From the NCBI GenBank assembly GCA_903837025.1, contig CAILTC010000215.1:1-20623 (forward strand): a stretch of 20,623 nt of DNA, written 5' to 3'. Numbering within the stretch: position 1 is the stretch's first letter; every line of letters starts with the position of its first letter. Of the stretch, positions 7,982-16,254 are shown piece by piece. The position numbers and the translations under genes were made by a program. The notes under the pieces were generated by a model, which saw only the letters and a list, made by a program, of their open reading frames with translations, made no database searches and was not told the DNA's origin. This DNA is from an uncultured Bacteroidota bacterium. Its GTDB lineage: Bacteria; Bacteroidota; Bacteroidia; Flavobacteriales; Flavobacteriaceae.

Positions 7982-8977
7982 ATGCAATTAGCCATTTCTA
8001 CTTGGACACATCATTTAAACCAACTTGTTTATTCCTATTTTTATTTCTGTGAAAAAGAAAAATTGAAAACAAATATAGTTTACGATAAAGACATTGTTCA
8101 TAATGGAGCAGTTTTATATATAGAAGGGAAGGATGTTTTTTTTGATTTTTCTGATGATTCCAAATTTTTAGACGACCCCAAAAAATTTTCTTATTATTTC
8201 AAAAGATCGCTTAGACTAGAGGATAAACAAGGAAATGTTTATCCTTTGAATTTTAATGTGCCAATGGCTTATAAGTGCCATTCGTTATTATTGAATTTAA
8301 AAAGAGATCTATTGTTTGATAAATGGAGTAGGGTTGAAGTGATTAAGGCAATTGATAAGTTTGCTTTGTTTACAAAATCCTCACATGGGGTTTTAGATAT
8401 TAGAAGGTATCCAAAAGAAGTTGTTGATTATGGGGGAAATGTGATATTTCATACACGATTATGGAATCCGGATAATCATCCCGATTCAGATGAAAAAGAA
8501 AGAAGAATATTGCAAAATGAATTCAGAATAAATGCTTGTAGAATTATTAAAAAGAATTTTAGTAGTTCATCTGTAGGTTTGTTCTCGGATGATTTATCTA
8601 AAAAATTAGCTCCAGATCTATTATTGGATTCAAAACATTCAAAAAAGGATAGCTATTTAAATATGTTAAATAAACATAATATTGGAATTGCGGATGATGG
8701 TTTAAAAGATACTCCAGGTTGGAAAATAGGAGAATATTTGTTGTTTGGAAAAGCTGTAATTACGACTCCTTTGAATATATCCTTAGACAATTTCAAAGAA
8801 GGTGTCAATTATGAAACACTATCAACGCGTTCTTCCTACTTAGAAATACCAAATAAGATAGAATCTTTATTAAAAAACAAAAAATATTTAGAGGTAGCTA
8901 ATGCAAATAAAGAGTGGAGTAATCATTATATACATCCTCAAAATTATATAGAAAGAATACGCTCGATAATCATTTAG
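7982..8977 (+). CDS. Putative GT-B-type glycosyltransferase, weakly recognised
   Basis: A 331-aa soluble protein that I cannot place firmly in a family. The N-terminal two thirds show no motif that I know. The C-terminal third contains NIGIADDGLKDTPGWKIGEY (about residues 234-253) followed by LLFGKAVITTPL. This resembles the donor-lobe pattern of GT-B enzymes, in which a helix with a conserved acidic residue (E-Y-L-x-x-G-K-x-V-I) follows a short glycine-rich strand. The conserved-looking block VIFHTRLWNPDNHPDSDEKE (about 154-173) may line the active site. There is no signal peptide and no membrane segment. Its place between glycosyltransferase and methyltransferase genes supports a glycan role. 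It is preceded by a 55-base gap and followed by a 94-base gap, unlike the tight joins elsewhere in the operon. The ATG at 7982 is the first in frame. Function is inference. Confidence 0.7.
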   Translation: MQLAISTWTHHLNQLVYSYFYFCEKEKLKTNIVYDKDIVHNGAVLYIEGKDVFFDFSDDSKFLDDPKKFSYYFKRSLRLEDKQGNVYPLNFNVPMAYKCHSLLLNLKRDLLFDKWSRVEVIKAIDKFALFTKSSHGVLDIRRYPKEVVDYGGNVIFHTRLWNPDNHPDSDEKERRILQNEFRINACRIIKKNFSSSSVGLFSDDLSKKLAPDLLLDSKHSKKDSYLNMLNKHNIGIADDGLKDTPGWKIGEYLLFGKAVITTPLNISLDNFKEGVNYETLSTRSSYLEIPNKIESLLKNKKYLEVANANKEWSNHYIHPQNYIERIRSIII

Positions 8978-9071
8978 AATTTCCCTTTAAAAAGTTATTT
9001 TAAAAAGTCTTATAAAACAAAGTGAAGTTCATATTAAAACATTTTTATTTAAAAATTACATTTCTAGGATT

Positions 9072-9827
9072 ATGATAAAGAGAGTTATAATTCGTTTGCA
9101 ACAAGGGTTTAAATATTTTTTTATAAATGTCCTAATGGCATTAGGGATAAATAAATTTTATCAGTTAAAATTAGTTACCCCAATATATTTGAGACCTAAA
9201 TCAAGTGATTTATTGGCCTTTCATCAAATATTTACTTTCAAAGAGTATGATATGAATTTAGGGTTTGTGCCAAAATTCATCATCGATGCTGGGGCGAATA
9301 TAGGATTATCGGCACTTTTTTTTTCTAATAAATTTCCAGAAGCAAAAATCATAGCCATTGAGCCTGAAAAATCTAATTTTGAAATGCTTCAAAAAAACAC
9401 AATAGAGTATAAAAACATTATATTAAATAAGCGCGCGCTATCTAATGAGTCTAACCATAATTTTAATGTAGTGGATAAAGGTTTTGGGAAATGGGGATTC
9501 GTGACTGAAATTCAAAATCCAAAAAATACTAATAACGTTATCGATACGGTTAGAACTATTACAATAGATGAAATATTGATTGAAAATAACATAGAATACC
9601 TTGATTTATTGAAAATTGATATCGAAGGAGGTGAAAAACAACTTTTTGAAAGTAATTATGAAAACTGGTTACCCAAAACAAAATGTATCATTATAGAACT
9701 GCATGATGGTATTACACCAGGAAGCTCAAAGAGCTTTTTTAAAGCGATAAGTAAATATGATTTTTCATATTTGAATAGAGGTGAAAATTTATTATTTATC
9801 AATAACAGTATTTCTAAGCATTTATAG
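9072..9827 (+). CDS. FkbM-family SAM-dependent methyltransferase
   Basis: A 251-aa class I methyltransferase. The SAM-binding motif I is FIIDAGANIGLSALFF (DAGANIG at residues 72-78), followed by the acidic end of strand 2, IIAIEPEKSNFEML. The FkbM hallmark YLDLLKIDIEGGEKQLFE (about residues 176-193) is present, and the closing block TKCIIIELHDG is typical. Members O-methylate hydroxyls, and in glycan loci they often methylate a sugar. The first 60 residues carry no predicted domain and contain a mildly hydrophobic basic stretch (YFFINVLMALG) that may help membrane association. Line counts of 25-27% GC at 9541 and 9601 make it somewhat AT-rich. A 94-base gap precedes it, and 26 bases separate it from the next gene. 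Family is firm; that the substrate is the polysaccharide is inferred from context. Confidence 0.92.
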   Translation: MIKRVIIRLQQGFKYFFINVLMALGINKFYQLKLVTPIYLRPKSSDLLAFHQIFTFKEYDMNLGFVPKFIIDAGANIGLSALFFSNKFPEAKIIAIEPEKSNFEMLQKNTIEYKNIILNKRALSNESNHNFNVVDKGFGKWGFVTEIQNPKNTNNVIDTVRTITIDEILIENNIEYLDLLKIDIEGGEKQLFESNYENWLPKTKCIIIELHDGITPGSSKSFFKAISKYDFSYLNRGENLLFINNSISKHL

Positions 9828-9853
9828 TTAGAAAGGTATAATTCCAAAAAAGT

Positions 9854-10972
9854 ATGACCTTCGTTATCATCACTCACGTTCCGCATACAATAGAAAACAA
9901 GGCGTTTTATGCCTATGCTCCTTATGTTCGTGAAATGAATAGTTGGATAAAAGGAATAGATAAGTTGATAATTGTAGCTCCTTTTTCTAATTCTGCCAAA
10001 ACGGTTATCGAAATCAGTTATGAACACGAAAATATTGAATTTATACCCATTGACGGCTTCGATATTTTGAGTCTAAAAGCAATTGGTCGTTCTATTTATA
10101 AAATTCCTAGAATAAGTTTGCACCTTTTTTTAGCTATGCAAAAAGCGGATCATATTCACTTGCGATGTCCAGGAAATATTGGTTTATTAGGTTGTTTAGT
10201 ACAGATTTTATTTCCAAATAAAATAAAAACAGCCAAGTATGCGGGGAATTGGGATCCTAAATCAAGGCAGCCTGTTAGTTATAGATTGCAAAAATGGATT
10301 TTAAGTAATGTTTTCCTAACTCAGAACATGCAAGTGCTAGTCTATGGTGAATGGGAAGGAAGTACTCGCAATATCAAACCTTTTTTTACCTCCACTTATA
10401 CTGAAGCGGATAAATTGCCATTAATAGAAAAGAATTTAAAATCAAGAATAAATTTTGTTTTCGTAGGCACACTAGTACGAGGTAAAAATCCTTTGTATGC
10501 AATACAGCTAGTGGAAGCTCTGTTTAAAAAAGGACTCGATGTTGCTTTAACTTTGTACGGAGAAGGAATTGAAAGAGAGGCTTTAGAACACTATATCATC
10601 CAACATAATCTAGCAAAAATAATTTTTCTGGAAGGAAATCAGTCTAAAGAGGTGCTTCAAAAAGGGTATCAAAGCAGTCATTTTGTTATTTTGCCTTCGG
10701 AAAGTGAAGGTTGGCCTAAAGCTGTTGCCGAAGGCATGTTTTGGGGTTGTATTCCTATTGCAACTTCGGTTTCCTGCGTTCCTTTTATGCTTGAACAGGG
10801 CAATCGAGGGGTTTTGTTGACAATGAATTTAGAAGAAGATCAATTTCAAATTGAAGCTATTATCAATGACGAAGCAGATTTTGAAAATAAAAGCAAAAAG
10901 GCAAGTGATTGGTCTCGATACTATACGATGGATGTTTTTGAGAAAGAGATTAACAAACTGTTGCAATCATGA
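9854..10972 (+). CDS. Glycosyltransferase family 4 (GT-B fold)
   Basis: A 372-aa retaining glycosyltransferase for repeat-unit assembly. The donor lobe begins at INFVFVGTLVRGKNPLYAIQ (about residues 197-216) and includes LYGEGIEREALEHYI and FVILPSESEGWPKAVAEGMF (about 276-295), with the E-x7-E motif SESEGWPKAVAEG. The N-terminal lobe (MTFVIITHVPHTIENKAFYA; DHIHLRCPGNIGLLGCLVQI) is less typical and may reflect an unusual acceptor. The AKYAGNWDPKSRQPVSYRLQ segment resembles the linker found in capsular GT4 enzymes. ATG 9854 is 26 bases after the FkbM stop. The stop overlaps the next start by four bases (ATGA at 10969), which implies translational coupling. Donor and linkage cannot be told from sequence. 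Confidence 0.9.
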   Translation: MTFVIITHVPHTIENKAFYAYAPYVREMNSWIKGIDKLIIVAPFSNSAKTVIEISYEHENIEFIPIDGFDILSLKAIGRSIYKIPRISLHLFLAMQKADHIHLRCPGNIGLLGCLVQILFPNKIKTAKYAGNWDPKSRQPVSYRLQKWILSNVFLTQNMQVLVYGEWEGSTRNIKPFFTSTYTEADKLPLIEKNLKSRINFVFVGTLVRGKNPLYAIQLVEALFKKGLDVALTLYGEGIEREALEHYIIQHNLAKIIFLEGNQSKEVLQKGYQSSHFVILPSESEGWPKAVAEGMFWGCIPIATSVSCVPFMLEQGNRGVLLTMNLEEDQFQIEAIINDEADFENKSKKASDWSRYYTMDVFEKEINKLLQS

Positions 10973-12048
10973 GAATTCTTCAAATCATAGACTCGCTAGA
11001 ATCTGGAGGTGCTGAACGAATGGCTGTGAATTATGCCAATGCTCTTGCTCAAAGGGTTGATTTTTCGGCTTTGGCGGTGACTAGAAAAGAAGGTGCACTT
11101 TCGACTCAGCTGAGTAATAAGGTATCGTATGTTTTTTTAAAGAAGAAAAGTAGCTTCGATATAAAAGCCCTATTTCAATTGCGAAAATTCGTAATTTGCC
11201 ATAAGATAGAAATTGTACATGCGCACAGTACTTCATTTTTTATGGCCTTTCTGTTGAAAATTACTTTACCATCGATTCAATTAATTTGGCATGACCATTA
11301 CGGCGATAGTGAGTTTCTTTCGAAAAGGCCTTTCTTGAGTTTGCGACTAATTATCCCTTTCTTTAATGGAATCATTGCTGTGAATCAAAACCTCAAAGTT
11401 TGGGCAAAACAACAATTACATTTTGCAAATAGTATTTATTTACCTAATTTTCCCACCAAGGAAAAAGAAGCTAAAGCACATACTGTTTTGAAGGGAATTC
11501 AAGGCAAGCGAATCCTATGTCTGGCTAATTTAAGAATACAGAAGAATCATATTTTATTGCTGGATGTTGCTAAACGAATCAAAGAATCTCATCCCGAATG
11601 GACGTTTCATTTAGTAGGAAAAGATTTTGAAGATGATTATTCAAAACAAATAAGAAATCTGATTTTCGAATTTAATTTAGAAAACACCGTTTTTCTTTAT
11701 GGTTCAAAACAGGATATACAAAACATCATGGAACAATCGACCATAGGAATTTTAACTTCACAATCCGAAGGCTTGCCCGTGGCACTTTTAGAATATGGAT
11801 GGTATCATAAACCTGTTGTAGTTACAAACGTAGGCGAAATTCCTTTGCTTGTCGCCAATGCTAAAAACGGTTTTGTAATTGCTCATCAAGAGGAGGATTT
11901 ATTTTATAAAGCTTTGATTCAATTGATGGAAAATGATGATTTACAATCTATTTTTGGCTTAGCACTTCACAAAACTATTATGGAAAACTATTCGGAAGGA
12001 GCAGTGATGGAGCAATATTTAAATTGGTTAGAAAATAGTTGCAAATGA
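10969..12048 (+). CDS. Glycosyltransferase family 4 (GT-B fold)
   Basis: A 359-aa GT4 enzyme with a classic N-terminus, MRILQIIDSLESGGAERMAV, in which the SGGAER loop precedes the first helix. EIVHAHSTSFFMAFLLKITL and LIWHDHYGDSEF complete the acceptor lobe. The donor lobe has ILCLANLRIQKNHILLLDVA (about residues 182-201), FHLVGKDFEDDYSKQI and LTSQSEGLPVALLEYGWYHK (about 262-281) with the E-x7-E motif, then PVVVTNVGEIPLLV. The pattern resembles the WbbK/AmsD-like branch active on lipid-linked intermediates. The start overlaps the previous stop as ATGA, and the stop (TGA 12046-12048) overlaps the next ATG at 12045 in the same way. That makes a translationally coupled run of three genes ending in the polymerase. 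Confidence in family is high; the specific sugar is unknown. Confidence 0.93.
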   Translation: MRILQIIDSLESGGAERMAVNYANALAQRVDFSALAVTRKEGALSTQLSNKVSYVFLKKKSSFDIKALFQLRKFVICHKIEIVHAHSTSFFMAFLLKITLPSIQLIWHDHYGDSEFLSKRPFLSLRLIIPFFNGIIAVNQNLKVWAKQQLHFANSIYLPNFPTKEKEAKAHTVLKGIQGKRILCLANLRIQKNHILLLDVAKRIKESHPEWTFHLVGKDFEDDYSKQIRNLIFEFNLENTVFLYGSKQDIQNIMEQSTIGILTSQSEGLPVALLEYGWYHKPVVVTNVGEIPLLVANAKNGFVIAHQEEDLFYKALIQLMENDDLQSIFGLALHKTIMENYSEGAVMEQYLNWLENSCK

Positions 12049-13400
12049 AAAAAAATGACCTTTTATATCTCAATCTAATCCTGTTTCACGCCGGAATAGG
12101 TTTTTTGGTTTATTTATTACCTTTTGTTTCGAAGATATATGGCTATTCCATTTTTATATTTGGAGCTTATTACGTTATCAAGAAGCAAAACAAGAATAAT
12201 GAAGCACTTATTGTGGCTGCTTATGTGGTAGGTAGTGAAGTTTTCTTGCGGATGACGCATGGCAATCCCCTATACGAAATATCGAAATATGGGGTGATGT
12301 TTTTTGTTTTTATAGGAATGTATTTCAGTGGCTTTTCCAAAGGGGCTATACCTTATTGGTTATTTTTGATTTTGTTAGTGCCCAGTGTGGTCATGTCTAC
12401 TTTTGTACTTGATTTTGATACGGACATCAGGAAAGCTATTGCTTTTAATATTTCTGGCCCTGTTTGTTTGGGGGTGGCTTCACTTTATACCTTTAGGCGT
12501 AAGATTTCTTTAGATGAAACGAACACTATTCTCCTCAGTTTAGGATTGCCTATTATCAGCTGTATGGTATATTTAAACTTTTATACACCAAATGTACGAG
12601 ATGTCATTACGGGAACTGGATCTAGTTATGAAGCTTCGGGAGGTTATGGTCCTAATCAGGTAGCGACTATTTTAGGCTTGGGAATGTTTATATTTTTTTC
12701 GAGAATTATACTAGAATCCCGTACCAAGTTTGCGATCATTATAAATTTGATTATTGCCCTAAATATTAGTTATCGCGGAATGGTGACTTTTTCGAGGGGG
12801 GGCATGGTTACTGGTTTTTTGATGATTGTACTATTGCTATTCTTTCTCTATTTTAAATCCAATTATACCGGAAGGGTAAAATTGAATTATATCATTATAT
12901 TATTAACGGTGGCAATGATGGGAATATGGGGCTACACTTCCTTTCAAACAGGGGGTCTAATCGATAAACGTTATGCGAATCAGGATGCTGCTGGGCGTGT
13001 GAAAGAAAGTAAGTTTACGGGTCGGGAAGAAATCGCTACAGATGAAATTAATACTTTTTTGAAGAACCCTATTTTTGGTGTGGGTGTGGGCAAAGGGAAA
13101 GAAGTTCGAAAAGCAGAAACGGGAGTGGATGTTTTATCACATGATGAGATTACTCGTATGCTTGCTGAGCATGGTTCGCTAGGGATTTTATGTTTGTTGA
13201 TCTTGTTTTTTACGCCTCTAGTTTTATATTTAGAGAATAAGTTTAATATGTATTTATTGTGTTTTGTCACTTTTTGGTTTCTTACGATCAACCACGCAGC
13301 TATGCGAACTGCCGCACCTGCATTTGTATATTCCTTGTCACTACTTAATGTTAATTTTGGACAAGCTTCTCGAAAAAGAGCAAATGGCAGTTTGGAATAA
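12045..13400 (+). CDS. O-antigen polymerase/ligase family membrane protein (Wzy_C type)
   Basis: A 451-aa polytopic inner-membrane protein with about ten hydrophobic segments. It fits the O-antigen ligase/polymerase family, which joins undecaprenyl-linked repeat units (Wzy) or transfers glycan to lipid A core or proteins (WaaL/PglL). Family features are GGYGPNQVATILGLGMF (about residues 198-214), FSRGGMVTG (about 249-257), and a large presumed periplasmic loop (about 301-370) with FGVGVGKGKE and SHDEITRMLAEHGSLG, which matches the conserved His/Glu segment of the Wzy_C domain. I chose ATG 12045, which gives an ATGA overlap with the preceding GT4; the in-frame TTG at 12039 adds only two residues. 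It is the last gene of the run before the 219-base gap. The sequence cannot separate polymerase from ligase; the location in a repeat-unit operon favours a Wzy role. Confidence 0.86.
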   Translation: MKKNDLLYLNLILFHAGIGFLVYLLPFVSKIYGYSIFIFGAYYVIKKQNKNNEALIVAAYVVGSEVFLRMTHGNPLYEISKYGVMFFVFIGMYFSGFSKGAIPYWLFLILLVPSVVMSTFVLDFDTDIRKAIAFNISGPVCLGVASLYTFRRKISLDETNTILLSLGLPIISCMVYLNFYTPNVRDVITGTGSSYEASGGYGPNQVATILGLGMFIFFSRIILESRTKFAIIINLIIALNISYRGMVTFSRGGMVTGFLMIVLLLFFLYFKSNYTGRVKLNYIIILLTVAMMGIWGYTSFQTGGLIDKRYANQDAAGRVKESKFTGREEIATDEINTFLKNPIFGVGVGKGKEVRKAETGVDVLSHDEITRMLAEHGSLGILCLLILFFTPLVLYLENKFNMYLLCFVTFWFLTINHAAMRTAAPAFVYSLSLLNVNFGQASRKRANGSLE

Positions 13401-13481
13401 TTGGGGGCAATAATGAAATAAATGTCTAATACTTGAACGCAACAAACAACTAAAAGGGATTTATAATTAGCGATAAAACCA

Positions 13482-13495
13482 TAATCAATTGATTA
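13482..13495. repeat. 14-bp perfect palindrome in the gap before the initiating transferase
   Basis: TAATCAATTGATTA equals its own reverse complement. A third copy of the half-site TAATCA lies at 13534-13539, 52 bases after the first, close to five helical turns. GATTAAT (13491-13497) and ATTAATC (13532-13538) also form an inverted pair. The palindrome ends 65 bases upstream of the predicted -33 element at 13561, so an operator role is possible; the AT-rich background raises the chance of coincidence. Confidence 0.35.
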
Positions 13496-13560
13496 ATGAA
13501 TAAAAAAAACTACTTTTAATTAACTTGTTCTATTAATCATGTTCTTTATCGATTTTTTTA

Positions 13561-13590
13561 TTGGTCTTATCAGTCTATTGCGTAAATTTG
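13561..13590 (+). promoter_or_regulatory. Bacteroidota-type promoter for the initiating phosphoglycosyltransferase
   Basis: TTG (13561-13563) and TAAATTTG (13583-13590) match the Bacteroidota -33 and -7 elements (consensus TTG and TAnnTTTG), separated by 19 bases, the usual spacing. Transcription would start near 13597, leaving a short leader of about 23 bases before ATG 13620. This suggests that the phosphoglycosyltransferase can be expressed apart from the upstream operon. Confidence 0.62.
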
Positions 13591-13619
13591 TCTTTTAGTG
13601 AAAACAGGAAATAGTATTA

Positions 13620-15014
13620 ATGAATAATAAAAACAAAATACATTTTGAAGTTTCAGAACGGAAGTTACTGTTGAGGATTTTTGACGTTGTTTTTGTTTTA
13701 TTTGCATTGTTTCTAGTTGGGTGTTTACTTGATCTTGAATACCTAAAAGGTTTAACTTCTCATTTTTACTATGCACTAGTTCTTGGAATTTATATCAATG
13801 TTATCGGGACTGTTTTTGAAATGTACAACCTTCAAACAGCTAGTAACCATTATCAAGTATTCAAAAGTAGTATTCTTACGGCATCGGTTACGGTATTGTT
13901 TTATTTGTTAACACCTATTTTTTCAGCCCAATTGCCTAACAATAGATTTCAAATTTTACTCTTCTATGTTACTTTCCTTTTTGCTTTGTTGGCCTGGAGG
14001 ATGTTTTATGTAAATTTCTTGGCTTCCAATCGGTTTTTGCAAAACGTTGTGTTGATATGTGACGGAGATCAGGTGGAAGAATTAATTCTAGGACTTGAAA
14101 GCTCAGATCCTCATTATCGAATCATTGCTTATGTCAATTCGGAACCTTCTAAAAGTACTACTGTAGGCTATCATTTTGTACAGCATCTTATGGTTGATGA
14201 TTTGTTGACTTTTGTAGCGAATAATAGACTATTCGAAATTGTGATTGCAACACAAAAAACGGAAGAGATTACGGTTGAACTTTATCAAAAATTGCTTCAT
14301 TTGTTAGAGTCGGGTACTACCATTCGCGAATATACCCAAGTATATGAATATAAAACGCATCGAATTCCTGTTCAATATATTACCCGTGATTTTTATAAGT
14401 TTTTTCCATTTAATCGAAGCAATAATAATCAGCTCTATTTATTGATAGTAAAAATAATGGAAACCTTTATTTCTATAATTGGACTACTTTTTGGAGGGAT
14501 ATTAGTTCCTTTTATAGTGCTTATAAATGCCTTTGGTAATAGAGGAAAATTGTTTTATACCCAAGAACGAGTTGGTAAAAATGGAAAAACATTTCAAATT
14601 CTCAAGTTTAGAACAATGGTTGAAAATGCCGAGAAAGCAGGAGCTGTGTTTTCGACTCCAAATGACTCTAGAACAACTCCTTTTGGAAAAATATTACGCA
14701 AGACTCGAATTGATGAAATACCACAATTTATTAATATACTAAAAGGGGATATGGCTGTAATTGGGCCACGACCCGAACGTCCTATTTTTGTAAAAGAAAT
14801 TGCCGAAATAATGCCTTTTTATGAAACACGTCACGTCATTAAACCTGGTCTTACCGGTTGGGCACAAGTAAGTTATTCTTATGGAGAATCTATAGAAGAT
14901 AGCTTGATAAAACTGCAATACGATTTATATTATATCAAGCATCGCAGTATTTTTCTAGATTTAAATATAGCTATTAAAACAATAAGTACGGTTTTGTTTT
15001 ATAAAGGACAATAG
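13620..15014 (+). CDS. Initiating polyprenyl-phosphate hexose-1-phosphate transferase (WcaJ/WbaP-like PGT)
   Basis: This enzyme starts glycan synthesis by moving a sugar-1-phosphate from a nucleotide sugar to undecaprenyl phosphate at the cytoplasmic face. Four N-terminal hydrophobic segments (about residues 13-33, 49-70, 83-103, 108-135) precede a nucleotide-binding-like middle domain (NVVLICDGDQVEELILGLES onward) and a further membrane segment (about 279-306). The C-terminal catalytic domain is that of the bacterial sugar transferase family: LFYTQERVGKNGKTFQILKF, FRTM (about 330), KTRIDEIPQFINILKGDM with the catalytic Asp-Glu pair (about 361-365), GPRPERP (about 382) and KPGLTGWAQV. At 464 aa it is the full-length polyisoprenyl-phosphate glycosylphosphotransferase architecture. 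The sugar (glucose, galactose or an N-acetyl sugar) cannot be told. It has its own promoter after a 219-base gap and is the last + strand gene of the locus. Confidence 0.93.
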   Translation: MNNKNKIHFEVSERKLLLRIFDVVFVLFALFLVGCLLDLEYLKGLTSHFYYALVLGIYINVIGTVFEMYNLQTASNHYQVFKSSILTASVTVLFYLLTPIFSAQLPNNRFQILLFYVTFLFALLAWRMFYVNFLASNRFLQNVVLICDGDQVEELILGLESSDPHYRIIAYVNSEPSKSTTVGYHFVQHLMVDDLLTFVANNRLFEIVIATQKTEEITVELYQKLLHLLESGTTIREYTQVYEYKTHRIPVQYITRDFYKFFPFNRSNNNQLYLLIVKIMETFISIIGLLFGGILVPFIVLINAFGNRGKLFYTQERVGKNGKTFQILKFRTMVENAEKAGAVFSTPNDSRTTPFGKILRKTRIDEIPQFINILKGDMAVIGPRPERPIFVKEIAEIMPFYETRHVIKPGLTGWAQVSYSYGESIEDSLIKLQYDLYYIKHRSIFLDLNIAIKTISTVLFYKGQ

Positions 15015-15030
15015 TATATGTTATTATTCA

Positions 15031-15053
15031 AACTGATTTCTTGCATTTCAGTT
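15031..15053. terminator. Possible weak bidirectional terminator
   Basis: AACTGA (15031-15036) and TCAGTT (15048-15053) form a six-base-pair stem with an 11-base loop in the 44-base gap between two convergent genes. A short T run (CGATTTT) follows on the + strand; the other side lacks a good T run. The stem is short and AT-rich, so the call rests mainly on its position. Confidence 0.3.
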
Positions 15054-15058
15054 CGATT

Positions 15059-16192
15059 TTAGATAACAAAAGGGAGTCGTTTGCTATTTCGAAAGACCAG
15101 CTTTACCAATAACAAAACACTTGTCAAGATAAGTGGTAACACAATTAATAGATGTATTTTGTTTACCATAACAATCAAATAAACAACGAGAAAAAGGATG
15201 TTTAATAGTGCTGAATTGATGATCCATTTCTTGTTATTTGTTAGCATAAAAAAGAATAAGATAAGAAGTGTTGGGTTGAACAAAAGCATATTATAATTGT
15301 TAGACAACTCTAGATGTTCCGAATAAAACCCAACAAAAAAGAAGAACATTCCCAACAATCCCATTGTCGCAAAATAAAACAAATCGATGCTTCTCTTATC
15401 GATAAAGATAATGAATACGAGTAAAAAAGCATAAGTATAAAAGTTATCCCAGATAGAACTTGGAGTTTCTTTTTTGATGTCTAAAAGCGTTTTACTTTCC
15501 TTGCACAGCAGATGGTTCTCAAAACGGATTAATTTTAAACTTTTTTGTAATTCTAAAGGCAAAAATATTTTTGTTCCATACGCATCCACTTTCTTTCCAA
15601 AAATGATACTAATACCCATTTTTTCATAAAAAGAATTGTCGAAATAAGGATACAAAATAGATCTATAAGTGATATCGGTATCTGTTTTTTTAACAATTAT
15701 CTGTGATCCCAAAGTTTTGTTCAGGATATCTACCACCATCGAAGTACAGTTTTTGTCAATGAATTTATAGGTATAATAACTTTCGCTTGAACTTAAGGCG
15801 GTCGTTAGATTGTCGAGTAATTTTTGTTTATAAGCCAGCGGAATATTCAATTCTTGTTCAAAAACACTTCTTTTTTCGTAAGTATATTGACTCATAAAAT
15901 CTTCATACTTATTAGCAACAGCAAAATACTGTAAATCTCCCTTTGTGAATTTCGCAACAAAATTTGGTGTAGAAAAATCAAAAGCACCATAATTATAAAC
16001 CACATCCAGATTATTGTTTAAATCGGTTAAGCGAATGGCTGTGTGGCCAAAAAGCGAATAAGATTCGTTTCCAGTGTCGCAGGTAATAACGCTCACATGT
16101 GCATTTTTAGATAATAAAATGCTTTGTGAGAAACTGCTCATTGAAACAATCAATAAGAGAGAAAAGAATATTTTTTTGAAAGTTGTTTTCAT
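15059..16192 (-). CDS. DUF4105 / Lnb-like envelope protein with C-terminal membrane domain
   Basis: A 377-aa protein with a signal peptide (MKTTFKKIFFSLLLIVSMSS, cleavage likely after FSQ, residues 21-23). The periplasmic domain (about 24-235) is DUF4105: VSVITCDTGNESYSLFGHTA with His50, VYNYGAFDF, the FTKGDLQYF segment and FIDKNCTSMVVDIL with Cys149. The His and Cys suggest a papain-like thiol fold. This family has been reported to include the Bacteroides lipoprotein N-acyltransferase Lnb, so lipoprotein N-acylation is a reasonable but unproved role. The last 140 residues hold about five hydrophobic segments (about 240-365). The gene is convergent with the phosphoglycosyltransferase and lies 174 bases downstream of the PorV/PorQ-family gene, with its own -7-like element. 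Family confidence is good; activity is inferred from literature knowledge of the family. Confidence 0.85.
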   Translation of the reverse strand: MKTTFKKIFFSLLLIVSMSSFSQSILLSKNAHVSVITCDTGNESYSLFGHTAIRLTDLNNNLDVVYNYGAFDFSTPNFVAKFTKGDLQYFAVANKYEDFMSQYTYEKRSVFEQELNIPLAYKQKLLDNLTTALSSSESYYTYKFIDKNCTSMVVDILNKTLGSQIIVKKTDTDITYRSILYPYFDNSFYEKMGISIIFGKKVDAYGTKIFLPLELQKSLKLIRFENHLLCKESKTLLDIKKETPSSIWDNFYTYAFLLVFIIFIDKRSIDLFYFATMGLLGMFFFFVGFYSEHLELSNNYNMLLFNPTLLILFFFMLTNNKKWIINSALLNILFLVVYLIVMVNKIHLLIVLPLILTSVLLLVKLVFRNSKRLPFVI

Positions 16193-16254
16193 TTATAAAT
16201 GTATTAATGAAATTGTAATTATTCATCCATTTAACCAAAAAGTGAGTTCTGTCA

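Noticed and set aside
8986..9008. Direct repeat TTTAAAAAGT at 8986-8995 and 8999-9008
   Set aside because: Ten bases of A/T-rich sequence in a very AT-rich gap are easily explained by chance; no third copy or link to a promoter was seen.
13570..13776. Small - strand open frame overlapping the phosphoglycosyltransferase promoter and start
   Set aside because: Composition and motifs show that it is the shadow of the + strand gene; it has no recognisable domain.
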